Below are positions 43,368 to 49,894 of a stretch of 49,894 nucleotides of DNA, in pieces. How positions within the stretch are numbered: the first letter of the stretch is position 1; each line of letters begins with the position of its first letter. The stretch is taken from the NCBI GenBank assembly GCA_024681215.1, contig JAILBG010000106.1, positions 1 to 49,894 on the forward strand. The letters run 5' to 3'. The notes beneath the pieces are model-generated. The model did not search any database. It saw nothing but the letters and a program-made list of their open reading frames with translations, and was not told where the DNA came from. Source of the stretch: RUG563 sp024681215 (lineage in GTDB: Bacteria > Bacillota > Clostridia > Christensenellales > Aristaeellaceae). The position numbers and the translations under genes are program-made.

Positions 43368-43388
43368 CTTTCTCTGGGTCAGAGAAAG
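43368..43388 (+). repeat. 9-bp perfect hairpin after the asparagine synthetase
   Basis: CTTTCTCTG (43368-43376) and CAGAGAAAG (43380-43388) with a GGT loop. The surrounding GGGGGAACG and CCAAAGAG words resemble the 3'-end repeat family at 6895, 15191 and 20511, but the copy is diverged. No U-tract. Confidence 0.5.
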
Positions 43389-43466
43389 TACCAAAGAGAC
43401 CGATCAGGGGATTTTGGGCCTGAGGACTGAACAGCAAACCGGGATTCTGTTTTCGAGGTACTTGAG

Positions 43467-43901
43467 ATGGGCAATCCTTTCGTCTATTATCGCATCGGCT
43501 CGCTGTCAGATCTGAAGCGCTTTCCTTCCTGCTCCGTCAACAGTCTTGACTGGCATGCGGACTTGGCAATGATTCAAAGGTTTTATGCGCGTTTCAATCA
43601 TGCTGTCAATCCTGACGAGTTCGACCGGCATGTAGGAAGTCCGCTGGCGATCATACAGAACGGTGAAATTGTCAGCTTGGCAATTCCTTTGTCTTTTCGG
43701 GAAGGAGAAATAGAAATAGGAGGCGTCGCAACTGTTTCGGATATGCAAAACAAAGGCTGCTGTAAAGCGCTCATATCGGAGATGGCTTTCAGGATTCTGA
43801 AGCAAGGAAAAGCGGCGACGCTGACAACAGAAAAAGACAACCTCCCCATGCAAAGAGCCGCTGAATGGATCGGTATGAAGCTTTTATCGAAAGATGCATG
43901 A
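43467..43901 (+). CDS. GNAT-like acetyltransferase, AT-rich gene
   Basis: The 144-residue protein shows the central part of a GNAT fold: PLAIIQNGEIVSLAIPLSF, then GGVATVSDMQNKGCCKALISEMAFRIL, where the loop after VSDMQNKG corresponds to the acetyl-CoA-binding turn with the usual R/Q-x-x-G-x-G weakened to QNKGCC. A short motif-B helix (NLPMQRAAEWIGMKL) follows. It is shorter than usual and may be a minimal or degraded member. Base composition is clearly lower in GC than the neighbouring genes, so recent acquisition is likely. GAGG lies 8 nt before the ATG. Confidence 0.6.
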   Translation: MGNPFVYYRIGSLSDLKRFPSCSVNSLDWHADLAMIQRFYARFNHAVNPDEFDRHVGSPLAIIQNGEIVSLAIPLSFREGEIEIGGVATVSDMQNKGCCKALISEMAFRILKQGKAATLTTEKDNLPMQRAAEWIGMKLLSKDA

Positions 43902-44017
43902 TTCCATGAAGGAGCATAACGAGTGTTCCGGGCGCTCGACAGCATGGAAAAACGGGGAATAAATGTGCAAATTCCAAGGGAACCGGGCAACAGATCGGGA
44001 TTTGCGAAGGGAGCAAA

Positions 44018-45136
44018 ATGGATATGCGGAATGAATATGGGGAAAAGTGCAAAAACAGGCACATGAAGCGTATGGCTATTGCTCTCGCTCTGATCTGTGC
44101 CTTACTATTCTCATGCGGAACAGATGCATATGCTTCTTTTGCGGATCCGGAGAGTCAGGAACAGAAAACGACGGAAGTTTCTGAAGACTGCCAGCATCCT
44201 GTTTCTTCCATTGAGTTCATGAGAGAATGGATTAGCGAGATCAATCAAACGGACGAGCTTATGGAGCAGCAGGGGTTTCATGCTGTAAGAAAGTACCTTC
44301 CGATGTCATTTGTGGAGGACGATGCGCCTTACACCCCGATTGAGAAGATAGCAGCCGAAGGCAGCGGCGTTCGTGCTACCGTTGTAATGAGAGTTGAGGA
44401 AGCAGACAGTAACGAATCTTCCGTTTTTTCAATGACAGCGGTTCTGCTGGTGAACGGAAAGCCAGTCAATTTCCGCTTGAATGAAAACAGCAGCCAGGAA
44501 GGGATCCTGACCGTTTCTCTGAATTCCAATCAGGATTACATCATGTCCCTCACTGCGGAAGATATTCCAACAGCCGCAGGGGAGAATAAACTGATATTGG
44601 TTGTTTTCGGATACTGCAAGGATCAGGATTTCTATCTGAATCCGCAGAGCATAACTGGATCCTTTCTGTCCGCCGTGAAAAATGACGGTGTTTCCGCTGT
44701 CCCGTGCCCGGAAAATGAAATTGACATCGTGACGATACAGAACAGAAAAGAATTGGGGCAGTATGCCCGGATGGACTTTTTATCTGACGGAGAAATGACC
44801 GATTTTCAGTCGGACCATTACGGTAATTATCTGATGACGTCAAAGCCGGATCCTACTTTGCATTTTTACATGGATAATATGAATAATCCGGGAGAATATG
44901 ATAACAGTGAAGGAATCATGTTCATGCTGATTGACGGCGAACTGAAGCCGGTATGGAACGGAAGCTGCTTTGGGGAAATCTCAATGCGGGACAGCGATCT
45001 GGTCAAAGTGATTCGTTTGGAGAGCGGCTTCCCGGCAGGTGAACAGCATCATGTATACTGGTATTATCAGGAGACGGAGGGATTTTCAGACTGGCCGGCC
45101 AGTGCGTCATACCGGATGAAGATAAAAATCGAATGA
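44018..45136 (+). CDS. Putative lipoprotein of unknown function, AT-rich gene
   Basis: I do not recognise the family. The 372-residue protein has a basic N-terminus (KNRHMKRM), a hydrophobic stretch (AIALALICALLF) and a lipobox-like LFSCG at about residues 30-34, so the mature protein would begin at the cysteine and be membrane-anchored outside the cell. The mature part is mostly beta-strand-like, with Ser/Asn/Asp-rich turns and no obvious catalytic motif. The start may be 44018 or the next ATG at 44024 (better spacing from GGGAG). GC content is visibly lower than in the flanking asnB and guaA. Confidence 0.55.
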   Translation: MDMRNEYGEKCKNRHMKRMAIALALICALLFSCGTDAYASFADPESQEQKTTEVSEDCQHPVSSIEFMREWISEINQTDELMEQQGFHAVRKYLPMSFVEDDAPYTPIEKIAAEGSGVRATVVMRVEEADSNESSVFSMTAVLLVNGKPVNFRLNENSSQEGILTVSLNSNQDYIMSLTAEDIPTAAGENKLILVVFGYCKDQDFYLNPQSITGSFLSAVKNDGVSAVPCPENEIDIVTIQNRKELGQYARMDFLSDGEMTDFQSDHYGNYLMTSKPDPTLHFYMDNMNNPGEYDNSEGIMFMLIDGELKPVWNGSCFGEISMRDSDLVKVIRLESGFPAGEQHHVYWYYQETEGFSDWPASASYRMKIKIE

Positions 45137-45351
45137 CGCTGTTGATCCGAATATGCTGCCAAGCGTGTATAGGATGAAATGCGCTTTTACGAAAGATATG
45201 TTTTTACGACCGGGGAGAAGAAATTGGAAGACGGACGTCCGAGTATCCTGTACTGCTGAAACAGCAGAAGGATGAGCCGGGAAACCCGGAAGTTCCTCTG
45301 ACAAATTCCAGTTTGTCTTTCCAAAAGCAAGTCAGCAAAGGAGCCGTTTTC
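45137..45351 (+). other. 215-nt leader region before guaA with three small hairpins
   Basis: No ORF of note. Hairpins: ATCCT/AGGAT with inner CTGCTG/CAGCAG (45245-45273), CCGGG/CCCGG (45277-45289) and GACAAA/TTTGTC (45300-45317). They do not match a purine, PRPP or guanidine riboswitch that I can recognise. Confidence 0.45.
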
Positions 45352-46896
45352 ATGCCTGATCCTCAAAAAATCATCATCCTGGATTTCGGCGGGCAGTACA
45401 CCCAGTTGATCGCCCGGCGGGTGCGGGAAAACCACGTCTATTCCGAGGTGGCGCCCTGGAATGTTCCCGTGGAGGAAATCAAGAAGCGTCAGCCCGTGGG
45501 GATCATCCTCTCCGGCGGACCCTCCAGCGTCCGCGACGCGGACGCCCCCAAGTGCGACCCGGCGATCTATGATCTTGGCGTGCCGGTGCTGGGCATCTGC
45601 TACGGGATGCAGCTCACCGCCCATCTGCTGGGCGGCCGGGTGGAGCGCGCCGCGGAAAGGGAATACGGCCGCGTCGCCGTGCGGATGAAGGAAAGCGCTG
45701 GGCTGCTGGACGGCATGAAGCCGCACAGCGCCTGCTGGATGAGCCATACCTGGCAGGTGTGCCAGTGCCCGCCCGGCTTCCGTCCCATCGCGGAGACGGA
45801 AAACTGCCCCGTGGCCGCCATGGCGGACGAGGAAAAGCGGATTTACGGCGTGCAGTTTCATCCCGAGGTGACCCACACGGAGGAAGGCAGGCGGCTGCTG
45901 AATAACTTCCTGTTCGGCATTTGCCGCTGCGCCGGCGACTGGACCATGGACGCCTACGCCGAAACCGCCATCCGGAAGATCCGGGAAACGGTGGGGGAGA
46001 GCGGCACGGTCCTGCTGGCCCTCTCCGGCGGGGTGGATTCCTCCGTGGCCGCGGCGCTGATTTACCGGGCCATCGGCCGGCGGCTCACCTGCGTGTTCGT
46101 GGATCACGGGCTCATGCGCAAGGGCGAAAGCGAGCAGGTGTGCCACGTGTTCAGCCATCTGTTCCCGGTGCGCTTTATCCGGGCGGACGCCGCGGACAAA
46201 TTCTTTTCCGATCTCAAGGGCGTCACCGAGCCGGAGCAGAAGCGCCATATCATCGGCCGGGATTTCATCGAGGTTTTCCGGGCGGAAGCGCAGAAGCTGG
46301 GCCGGCTGGATTATTTCGCCCAGGGCACCATTTACCCGGACGTGATCGAAAGCGGCCAGGGCACGAACGCCGCGGTGATCAAGAGCCATCACAACGTGGG
46401 CGGCCTGCCCAAAGAGCTGGGCTTTACAGAGCTGATCGAGCCCCTGCGCATGCTGTTCAAGGACGAAGTGCGCGCCCTGGGCGAGGCCCTGGGCCTGCCC
46501 CGCGATCTGGTCTGGCGGCAGCCCTTCCCGGGCCCCGGCATCGCCATCCGCATCCTGGGGGAAGTGACGCCGGAAAAGGCGCGCATCGTGCGGGAAAGCG
46601 ACGCGATCTTCCGGGAGGAAGTCGCCAAAGCCGGGCTGGATCAAGCAATCAGCCAATACTTCACCGTGCTCACCAACGCCCATACGGTGGGCGTCATGGG
46701 CGATGAGCGCACATACGATTATGTGATCGCCCTCCGGGCCGTCACCACCGACGATTTCATGACCGCCGACTGGGCGCGATTGCCCTACGACCTCATTGCC
46801 ACAGTCTCCGCCCGGATCGTCAACGAGGTGCCCCACGCCAGCCGCGTGGTGCTGGACGTGACGACCAAGCCCCCCGCCTCGGTGGAGTGGGAATAA
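45352..46896 (+). CDS. guaA: GMP synthase, glutamine-hydrolysing
   Basis: Converts XMP to GMP. The 514-residue protein has a class I amidotransferase domain (ILDFGGQYTQLIARRVRE, LGICYGMQ with the nucleophile Cys near residue 83, GVQFHPEVTHT) and a synthetase domain with the PP-loop LALSGGVDSSVAA (about 224). The C-terminal dimerisation domain ends in the canonical KPPASVEWE. AAAGGAG 8 nt before the ATG at 45352 fixes the start; the earlier in-frame ATG at 45313 lacks a site. The intact 3' end (GTGGAGTGGGAATAA) is a known integration site for mobile islands, and AT-rich mobile-type genes do follow. Confidence 0.95.
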   Translation: MPDPQKIIILDFGGQYTQLIARRVRENHVYSEVAPWNVPVEEIKKRQPVGIILSGGPSSVRDADAPKCDPAIYDLGVPVLGICYGMQLTAHLLGGRVERAAEREYGRVAVRMKESAGLLDGMKPHSACWMSHTWQVCQCPPGFRPIAETENCPVAAMADEEKRIYGVQFHPEVTHTEEGRRLLNNFLFGICRCAGDWTMDAYAETAIRKIRETVGESGTVLLALSGGVDSSVAAALIYRAIGRRLTCVFVDHGLMRKGESEQVCHVFSHLFPVRFIRADAADKFFSDLKGVTEPEQKRHIIGRDFIEVFRAEAQKLGRLDYFAQGTIYPDVIESGQGTNAAVIKSHHNVGGLPKELGFTELIEPLRMLFKDEVRALGEALGLPRDLVWRQPFPGPGIAIRILGEVTPEKARIVRESDAIFREEVAKAGLDQAISQYFTVLTNAHTVGVMGDERTYDYVIALRAVTTDDFMTADWARLPYDLIATVSARIVNEVPHASRVVLDVTTKPPASVEWE

Positions 46897-47139
46897 GAAC
46901 CGGAGCGCAGAAAACCCTTATTTTTTAAGGACTTGCGGCCTCGGAAAGTCAGCTCTGATAACCAAATGATAACATTTCCCCAAGCCAAAATTATAGAAGA
47001 ATTCCCGGTGGCTTTGGGGTTGCGGATGATGCCAACGGCAGCATTTGCGGTAACATGTTATCAGCCTCTGTGATACAACCTATTTGAAAAGCCCTTCGCT
47101 GTGGAGGAAATCTTCCACGAGCGGAGGGCTTTCTTCATG
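46897..47139. other. 243-nt AT-rich junction downstream of guaA
   Basis: No gene seen. It contains CCCTTATTTTTTAAGG (an inverted repeat with a T-run, about 46916-46931) that may end guaA transcription, and the bidirectional terminator at 47088-47132. A likely left end of an integrated element, but no integrase or second att copy is in the window. Confidence 0.5.
47088..47132. terminator. Bidirectional terminator behind the XRE regulator
   Basis: AAAGCCCTTCGCT (47088-47100) pairs with 47120-47132 (one G-T), with an inner GTGGA/TCCAC stem. A TTTT run follows on the minus strand and TTTCTT on the plus strand. Confidence 0.8.
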
Positions 47140-47667
47140 TCAATCTTTCATCTTGGGTTTACGGCCGCGCTTGCTCCTGACCGGCTCTTCCGGAGGAATG
47201 GCGGCGTGAATGCGGGTATCATCAAAATCCGGATAATGATACCGCCAGCGGTCGTATTCCTCTTTCGTGATCTCTCCCGCTTTCAATTTGGCGGACTGCT
47301 CCTGCCATGCACGGAGGCGCTGCTCAAAATCGGCCGCTTTCGTACCGCCATCAAATATATCGGCACGAAGGCAGATCAGACCATCGGCATTCTCTATGCG
47401 GATCAGTTTCCGATCTTCCAATGCAAACAGTGTGTGCATCAGACCGTCCATGCTGTCCATATCGGGAACAGCGATGGCTTTGGGCGATACGTCCAACGCT
47501 TCCGCAAGCTGAGCCGTCAGATCGGCCTTCGGTGTGCGGTCTTCGGATTCATACTGCGCCAGCCTGACATCAGCAGAAGCCGGAGGAAAGCCCAGCATAA
47601 GTCCCAGATACTTCTGCGTCATCCCCCGTAAAGTACGGAAGAAACGGATTCTTTCGCCTGTTGCCAT
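47140..47667 (-). CDS. XRE-family transcriptional regulator of a mobile element
   Basis: 175 residues. The N-terminal helix-turn-helix (residues ~4-60: RIRFFRTLRGMTQKYLGLMLG, then RLAQYESEDRTPKADLTAQLAEAL) is of the Cro/C1/XRE type, with an insertion FPPASAD between helices as often found in Clostridia integrative elements. A ~110-residue C-terminal part ends in a basic tail (RSKRGRKPKMKD). It has its own promoter (47698-47726) and is divergent from the ParM-fusion gene, whose promoter carries two matching palindromes. It is therefore the likely repressor of that promoter. Confidence 0.8.
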   Translation of the reverse strand: MATGERIRFFRTLRGMTQKYLGLMLGFPPASADVRLAQYESEDRTPKADLTAQLAEALDVSPKAIAVPDMDSMDGLMHTLFALEDRKLIRIENADGLICLRADIFDGGTKAADFEQRLRAWQEQSAKLKAGEITKEEYDRWRYHYPDFDDTRIHAAIPPEEPVRSKRGRKPKMKD

Positions 47668-47697
47668 CTAAAATCACCTCATCAAATGGATAAAGTT

Positions 47698-47726
47698 ATT
47701 ATAGCAAATCCGTTTAAGATGGTCAA
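47698..47726 (-). promoter_or_regulatory. Promoter of the XRE regulator
   Basis: Minus-strand TTGACC (47721-47726), 17-nt spacer and TATAAT (47698-47703). Confidence 0.8.
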
Positions 47727-47771
47727 GAGAAAATTTAACATAAATATTTAATTTTCCCATAGCTCAAGCTA

Positions 47772-47800
47772 TTGACATAAGCGCATATGCTTAGTATAAT
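47772..47800 (+). promoter_or_regulatory. Consensus promoter of the ParM-fusion operon
   Basis: TTGACA (47772-47777), 17-nt spacer and TATAAT (47795-47800): a perfect match. The spacer is filled by one of the two TAAGC/GCTTA palindromes. Confidence 0.88.
47778..47793. promoter_or_regulatory. Operator 1 (TAAGC-6 nt-GCTTA)
   Basis: Perfect inverted repeat between the -35 and -10 boxes. The second copy lies 34 bp downstream, centre to centre. Confidence 0.65.
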
Positions 47801-47810
47801 ACAATTGAAG

Positions 47811-47828
47811 TTAAGCGATAATGCTTAA
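47811..47828. promoter_or_regulatory. Operator 2 (TTAAGC-6 nt-GCTTAA)
   Basis: Perfect inverted repeat with the same arms and spacer length as operator 1, just after the predicted transcription start. Confidence 0.65.
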
Positions 47829-47856
47829 TGTAAATTTCGAGGAAAGGAACATTGCA

Positions 47857-48240
47857 ATGACAAACCAGTTTATGAGAGCAGAAGAAGTGGCACGGGAGCT
47901 CGAAGTATCAAAAACCTACGCCTATAAACTGATTCAACAGCTGAATGCTGAACTCTGGGAAAAAGGATATATCACCATTGCCGGACGAGTGAAGAGATAC
48001 TTGGAGGTCATTCAGGAAACAGCCCGAAACTATGTCGCCGGGATCATGCGTCGGCTGCGGGAACATGAATACAATCCGGAACTGATGAAGCTGTACATCG
48101 TGGGTGGAGGCGGCTGCCTGATCCGGCATTTCGGGGAATATGACGCAAATCGGGTGACGATCAATGATGATATCTGCGCCACGGCGAAAGGATATGAATA
48201 CCTGGCCGGCATCCGGCTGAAAAAGGCGGGAGCGGCATGA
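47857..48240 (+). CDS. In-frame fusion of small HTH protein with ParM C-terminal segment
   Basis: Residues 1-~44 are a helix-turn-helix (AEEVARELEVSKTYAYKLIQ, ending GYITIAGRV) like the small DNA-binding/excisionase-type proteins of Clostridia integrative elements. From about residue 46 the sequence becomes the C-terminal part of a ParM/StbA actin-like segregation ATPase (RYLEVIQETARNYV, then LYIVGGGGCLIRHFGEYD and ICATAKGYEYL). The phosphate- and magnesium-binding parts of the actin fold are missing, so it cannot be a working ATPase. The start at 47857 (AGGAAAGG upstream) is preferred over 47821. A deletion joining two neighbouring genes is the simplest explanation; the next gene is the usual parM partner. 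Confidence 0.65.
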   Translation: MTNQFMRAEEVARELEVSKTYAYKLIQQLNAELWEKGYITIAGRVKRYLEVIQETARNYVAGIMRRLREHEYNPELMKLYIVGGGGCLIRHFGEYDANRVTINDDICATAKGYEYLAGIRLKKAGAA

Positions 48241-48617
48241 GCAAAAACAGCGATGTGTTCACGACCACCCTCCGGCTGAACCTGAAGAATCCGCAGGACG
48301 CGGAAGCATGGGACAATCTGATGTACGCCGACAGCAGCCTGCCACAATACAGCTCCTACACCCGGACGATTGTCACGGCCATCAACGATCACTTTACAAG
48401 ACGAAATCACCCTGAGGATCATGATTCGGATGCTGTCCTGCTGAAAAAAGTTGAAGAAACGATTCGTCGGACAATGACCGAATGCCTGCGGGAGCTATCC
48501 ATCACACCTGCAACGGTGACAGCAGCAGAACCAGGATCTGAACCTGATACGTCAAAGGAAAACACGCCGGTCGATAAAAACACAGCTACTATCGAAGCGT
48601 TCCTGGACTGCTTCTGA
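48237..48617 (+). CDS. Small partner protein of a ParM-type segregation locus
   Basis: A 126-residue soluble protein starting inside the previous gene's stop (ATGA). The N-terminal half (FTTTLRLNLKNPQDAEAWDNL, then YSSYTRTIVTAINDHF) has the look of a ribbon-helix-helix DNA-binding dimer, as expected for ParR-like adaptors. The C-terminal half is charged, low-complexity and ends EAFLDCF. Proteins of this type follow parM in Clostridia integrative elements. The function is inferred from position and fold pattern only. Confidence 0.55.
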   Translation: MSKNSDVFTTTLRLNLKNPQDAEAWDNLMYADSSLPQYSSYTRTIVTAINDHFTRRNHPEDHDSDAVLLKKVEETIRRTMTECLRELSITPATVTAAEPGSEPDTSKENTPVDKNTATIEAFLDCF

Positions 48618-48742
48618 GGGCTGCACCAACACTGGTATCACAGTCCCCGAGAAAACAATACCACTCGTAATATCAACAAGGTATGCCAAACCTGGAACAT
48701 GATCTGACAGCTGAAAACCGGAAAACACCAAAATAGTATCAA

Positions 48743-48800
48743 CCCCTGTGCCGACAAGAATTGGTATCAAAAATGAACCAATCGACGCAGGGGCATTTTT
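48743..48800 (+). terminator. Terminator of the ParM-fusion operon
   Basis: CCCCTG (48743-48748) pairs with CAGGGG (48788-48793), with an inner ATTGGT/ACCAAT stem, followed by CATTTTT. Confidence 0.7.
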
Positions 48801-48934
48801 CTGTTTTCCTTCACATCCGAATCAATGAGATATCGCAACGTCACTCCACAACCACAGCACTTTTGTGCTGGTTTTCAGGGGCTTGGGGGTGGAGCCCTCA
48901 ACAAGCATTTTGCATTTTGTAACACAAATGCATT

Positions 48935-49002
48935 GCTTGCCACTACGCAAAAGTACTACTTTTGCCCTGCTTGCCACTACGCAAAAGTACTACTTTTGCC
49001 CT
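48935..49002. repeat. Tandem 34-bp repeat with a 19-bp palindrome
   Basis: Two exact copies (48935-48968 and 48969-49002) and the start of a third. Each holds a perfect palindrome with arms GCAAAAGTA and TACTTTTGC around one base (48947-48965 and 48981-48999). Such iterons are typical of origins of transfer or partition sites; the neighbouring partition-type genes make a centromere or oriT plausible. Confidence 0.75.
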
Positions 49003-49069
49003 GCTTGCTGCTATGATTCTCGTATCAGTAAATATTCTACTATGTTATTTGTGAATTATGCCGTTTACC

Positions 49070-49098
49070 TTGCCTAAAAGCGTGAAGAATGGTATAAT
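49070..49098 (+). promoter_or_regulatory. Promoter in front of a possible small RNA
   Basis: TTGCCT (49070-49075), 17-nt spacer and TATAAT (49093-49098). No ORF with a ribosome site follows before the hairpin at 49149. Confidence 0.6.
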
Positions 49099-49104
49099 CA
49101 AACA

Positions 49105-49196
49105 AGACTTATTAAGCGAACAATCTACTACCGATAACCTTAACAGAAAGACGTTAGAAAGTGGCTTGAAATAAGCACTTCTCAGCGTCTCCTTTT
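49105..49196 (+). ncRNA. Possible ~90-nt small RNA
   Basis: A transcript starting near 49105 would end at a long imperfect hairpin (GACG 49150-49153 with CGTC 49186-49189 and an inner AAAGTG/CACTT pairing), followed by CCTTTTG. The region has no ORF. The hairpin could instead end the LysR gene on the minus strand, so this is tentative. Confidence 0.4.
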
Positions 49197-49234
49197 GACT
49201 AGAAGATGGACTTTGAAGGAGGATTGCTACAACG

Positions 49235-49894
49235 TTACAGGAAACTCTCCTGCATTTTTCTCAGGAATCGCTCAGCTATTGGCGAGAAGATCTGGTACTT
49301 TTTCCAGATCAGATACAGCTTTGTCTCCAGTCTCGGGGACAATGGACGGAATACCAGTCCCGAATCGGCGGATGTATCGATCAGATGATCAAACGTCAGC
49401 AGATACCCAAGGCCCTCTTTCGCAAACATGGAACCGTTATATGACAGCCGAAAGGAGCCATCCAGCCGCAGCTCCGGCATCCTGTCGCCGCACCAGGCCG
49501 GCAAATCATTTTCCCAGCTTTGCTCTGAACAGAACAATGGCAGACCAATGAGATCATCCACCGTGATGGTCTCTTTTTGCGAAAGCGGATCCGACGCCGG
49601 GAACACCAGGCCCCACACATCGGCCTCCGGAAACGCCAGCGCTTCGTATTTGGCGGCGTTCGGCTCTTCGGCCAGCACAGCGAAGTCCAGCAGGCCCTTG
49701 TCCAGCTTTTCCGTCACCTGCTCCGTGTCACCGCTGGTAATGTGATATCGGAGATCGGGATACTGCATCCGGAATTCCCGTATCTCCCGGGCCAGATACT
49801 GAATCAGATGAGATTCCGCCAGCCCAAAGTAAATATCTCCGCCGGTGATATCATCCAGGGTTACGAATTCCTGAGCGATCCGGTCGGCCATGCT
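49235..49894 (-). CDS. LysR-family regulator, C-terminal part (cut by window end)
   Basis: The ~219 visible residues form the substrate-binding domain of a LysR-type regulator. ITGGDIYFGLAESHLIQYLAREI opens the first Rossmann-like half. YHITSGDTEQVTEKLDKGLLDFAVL is the conserved co-inducer strand-helix. PLFCSEQS and GLGYLLTFDHLI lie in the second half. The frame remains open at the right edge, where the linker helix and the N-terminal winged HTH would lie. The target genes are probably beyond the window. Confidence 0.85.
   Translation of the reverse strand, partial: SMADRIAQEFVTLDDITGGDIYFGLAESHLIQYLAREIREFRMQYPDLRYHITSGDTEQVTEKLDKGLLDFAVLAEEPNAAKYEALAFPEADVWGLVFPASDPLSQKETITVDDLIGLPLFCSEQSWENDLPAWCGDRMPELRLDGSFRLSYNGSMFAKEGLGYLLTFDHLIDTSADSGLVFRPLSPRLETKLYLIWKKYQIFSPIAERFLRKMQESFL

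Larger units (their letters stand above)
48618..49234. other. 617-nt gene-free, repeat-bearing stretch of the mobile element
   Basis: No convincing ORF. It holds the terminator at 48743-48800, an imperfect TGCATTT/AAATGCA palindrome (about 48911-48932), the tandem repeat at 48935-49002, a promoter at 49070-49098 and a hairpin with T-run at 49149-49196. Confidence 0.65.

Noticed and set aside
45137..45351. Purine or PRPP riboswitch before guaA
   Set aside because: The conserved junction and loop sequences of these classes could not be found; only generic hairpins are seen.
48935..49002. CRISPR array
   Set aside because: Only two directly adjoining units without spacers, and no cas genes; the repeat is a tandem palindromic iteron.

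Overview
This is a GC-rich bacterial chromosome segment from a low-GC-lineage relative, most likely an anaerobic Clostridia member (Firmicutes). The evidence is: a Firmicutes-type 6S RNA; a YerC/TrpR-like regulator; ferredoxin-dependent indolepyruvate oxidoreductase; an HPr-like protein; an ANTAR regulator inside a nitrogen-assimilation operon; strong Shine-Dalgarno sequences before nearly every gene; and many near-consensus sigma-A promoters with a 17-nt spacer. No rRNA or tRNA gene was seen. The exact genus cannot be fixed from the sequence.

Layout. 1-1250: end of a sugar-phosphate mutase-like gene, then 6S RNA with a consensus promoter and terminator. 1266-6795: galE; a phosphoesterase and an aminoglycoside-type nucleotidyltransferase; an HPr-like gene; and a four-gene operon (thrH, an amino-acid kinase, a lone FakA-C-like module, a YgjV-like membrane protein). 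6802-16927: an arylacetate / aromatic 2-oxoacid block. An AMP-forming acyl-CoA synthetase diverges from yerC-iorA-iorB-(zinc-ribbon membrane protein)-paaK-ACT. Facing this are an amidohydrolase and a sodium/solute symporter. The synthetase and symporter promoters share an almost identical 24-bp palindrome, which suggests one regulator. 16978-23642: murA, uvrB with a LexA-like box, and a GNAT / nitrilase / radical SAM / GNAT operon. 23643-28502: htrA, a secreted cysteine-rich protein and a ferritin-like protein, separated by hairpin-rich repeats.

28590-43338 is nitrogen and sulfur core metabolism. metY has a leader containing a 39-codon ORF and an attenuator-like terminator. glmS-pyrG and glnA-ANTAR-gltB-gltD are on the minus strand. 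A glutamine-hydrolysing asparagine synthetase diverges from glnA. The glnA and asparagine synthetase transcripts both begin with a small hairpin with an AAGGG-containing six-base loop whose bases are reused in a following terminator. With an ANTAR antiterminator protein encoded in the glnA operon, this looks like one RNA-based nitrogen control circuit.

43440-45350 is visibly AT-richer and holds a GNAT protein and a putative lipoprotein just before guaA. Downstream of guaA lies an AT-rich mobile-element remnant: an XRE repressor; a promoter carrying paired operators; an in-frame fusion of a small HTH protein with the C-terminal part of a ParM-like actin; its small partner; a tandem palindromic 34-bp repeat; a possible small RNA; and a LysR gene cut by the window edge.

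The most unusual non-coding features are two copies of a ~225-bp element with five hairpins whose stems differ by compensating changes, the paired nitrogen leaders, the metY leader ORF, and the shared operator.
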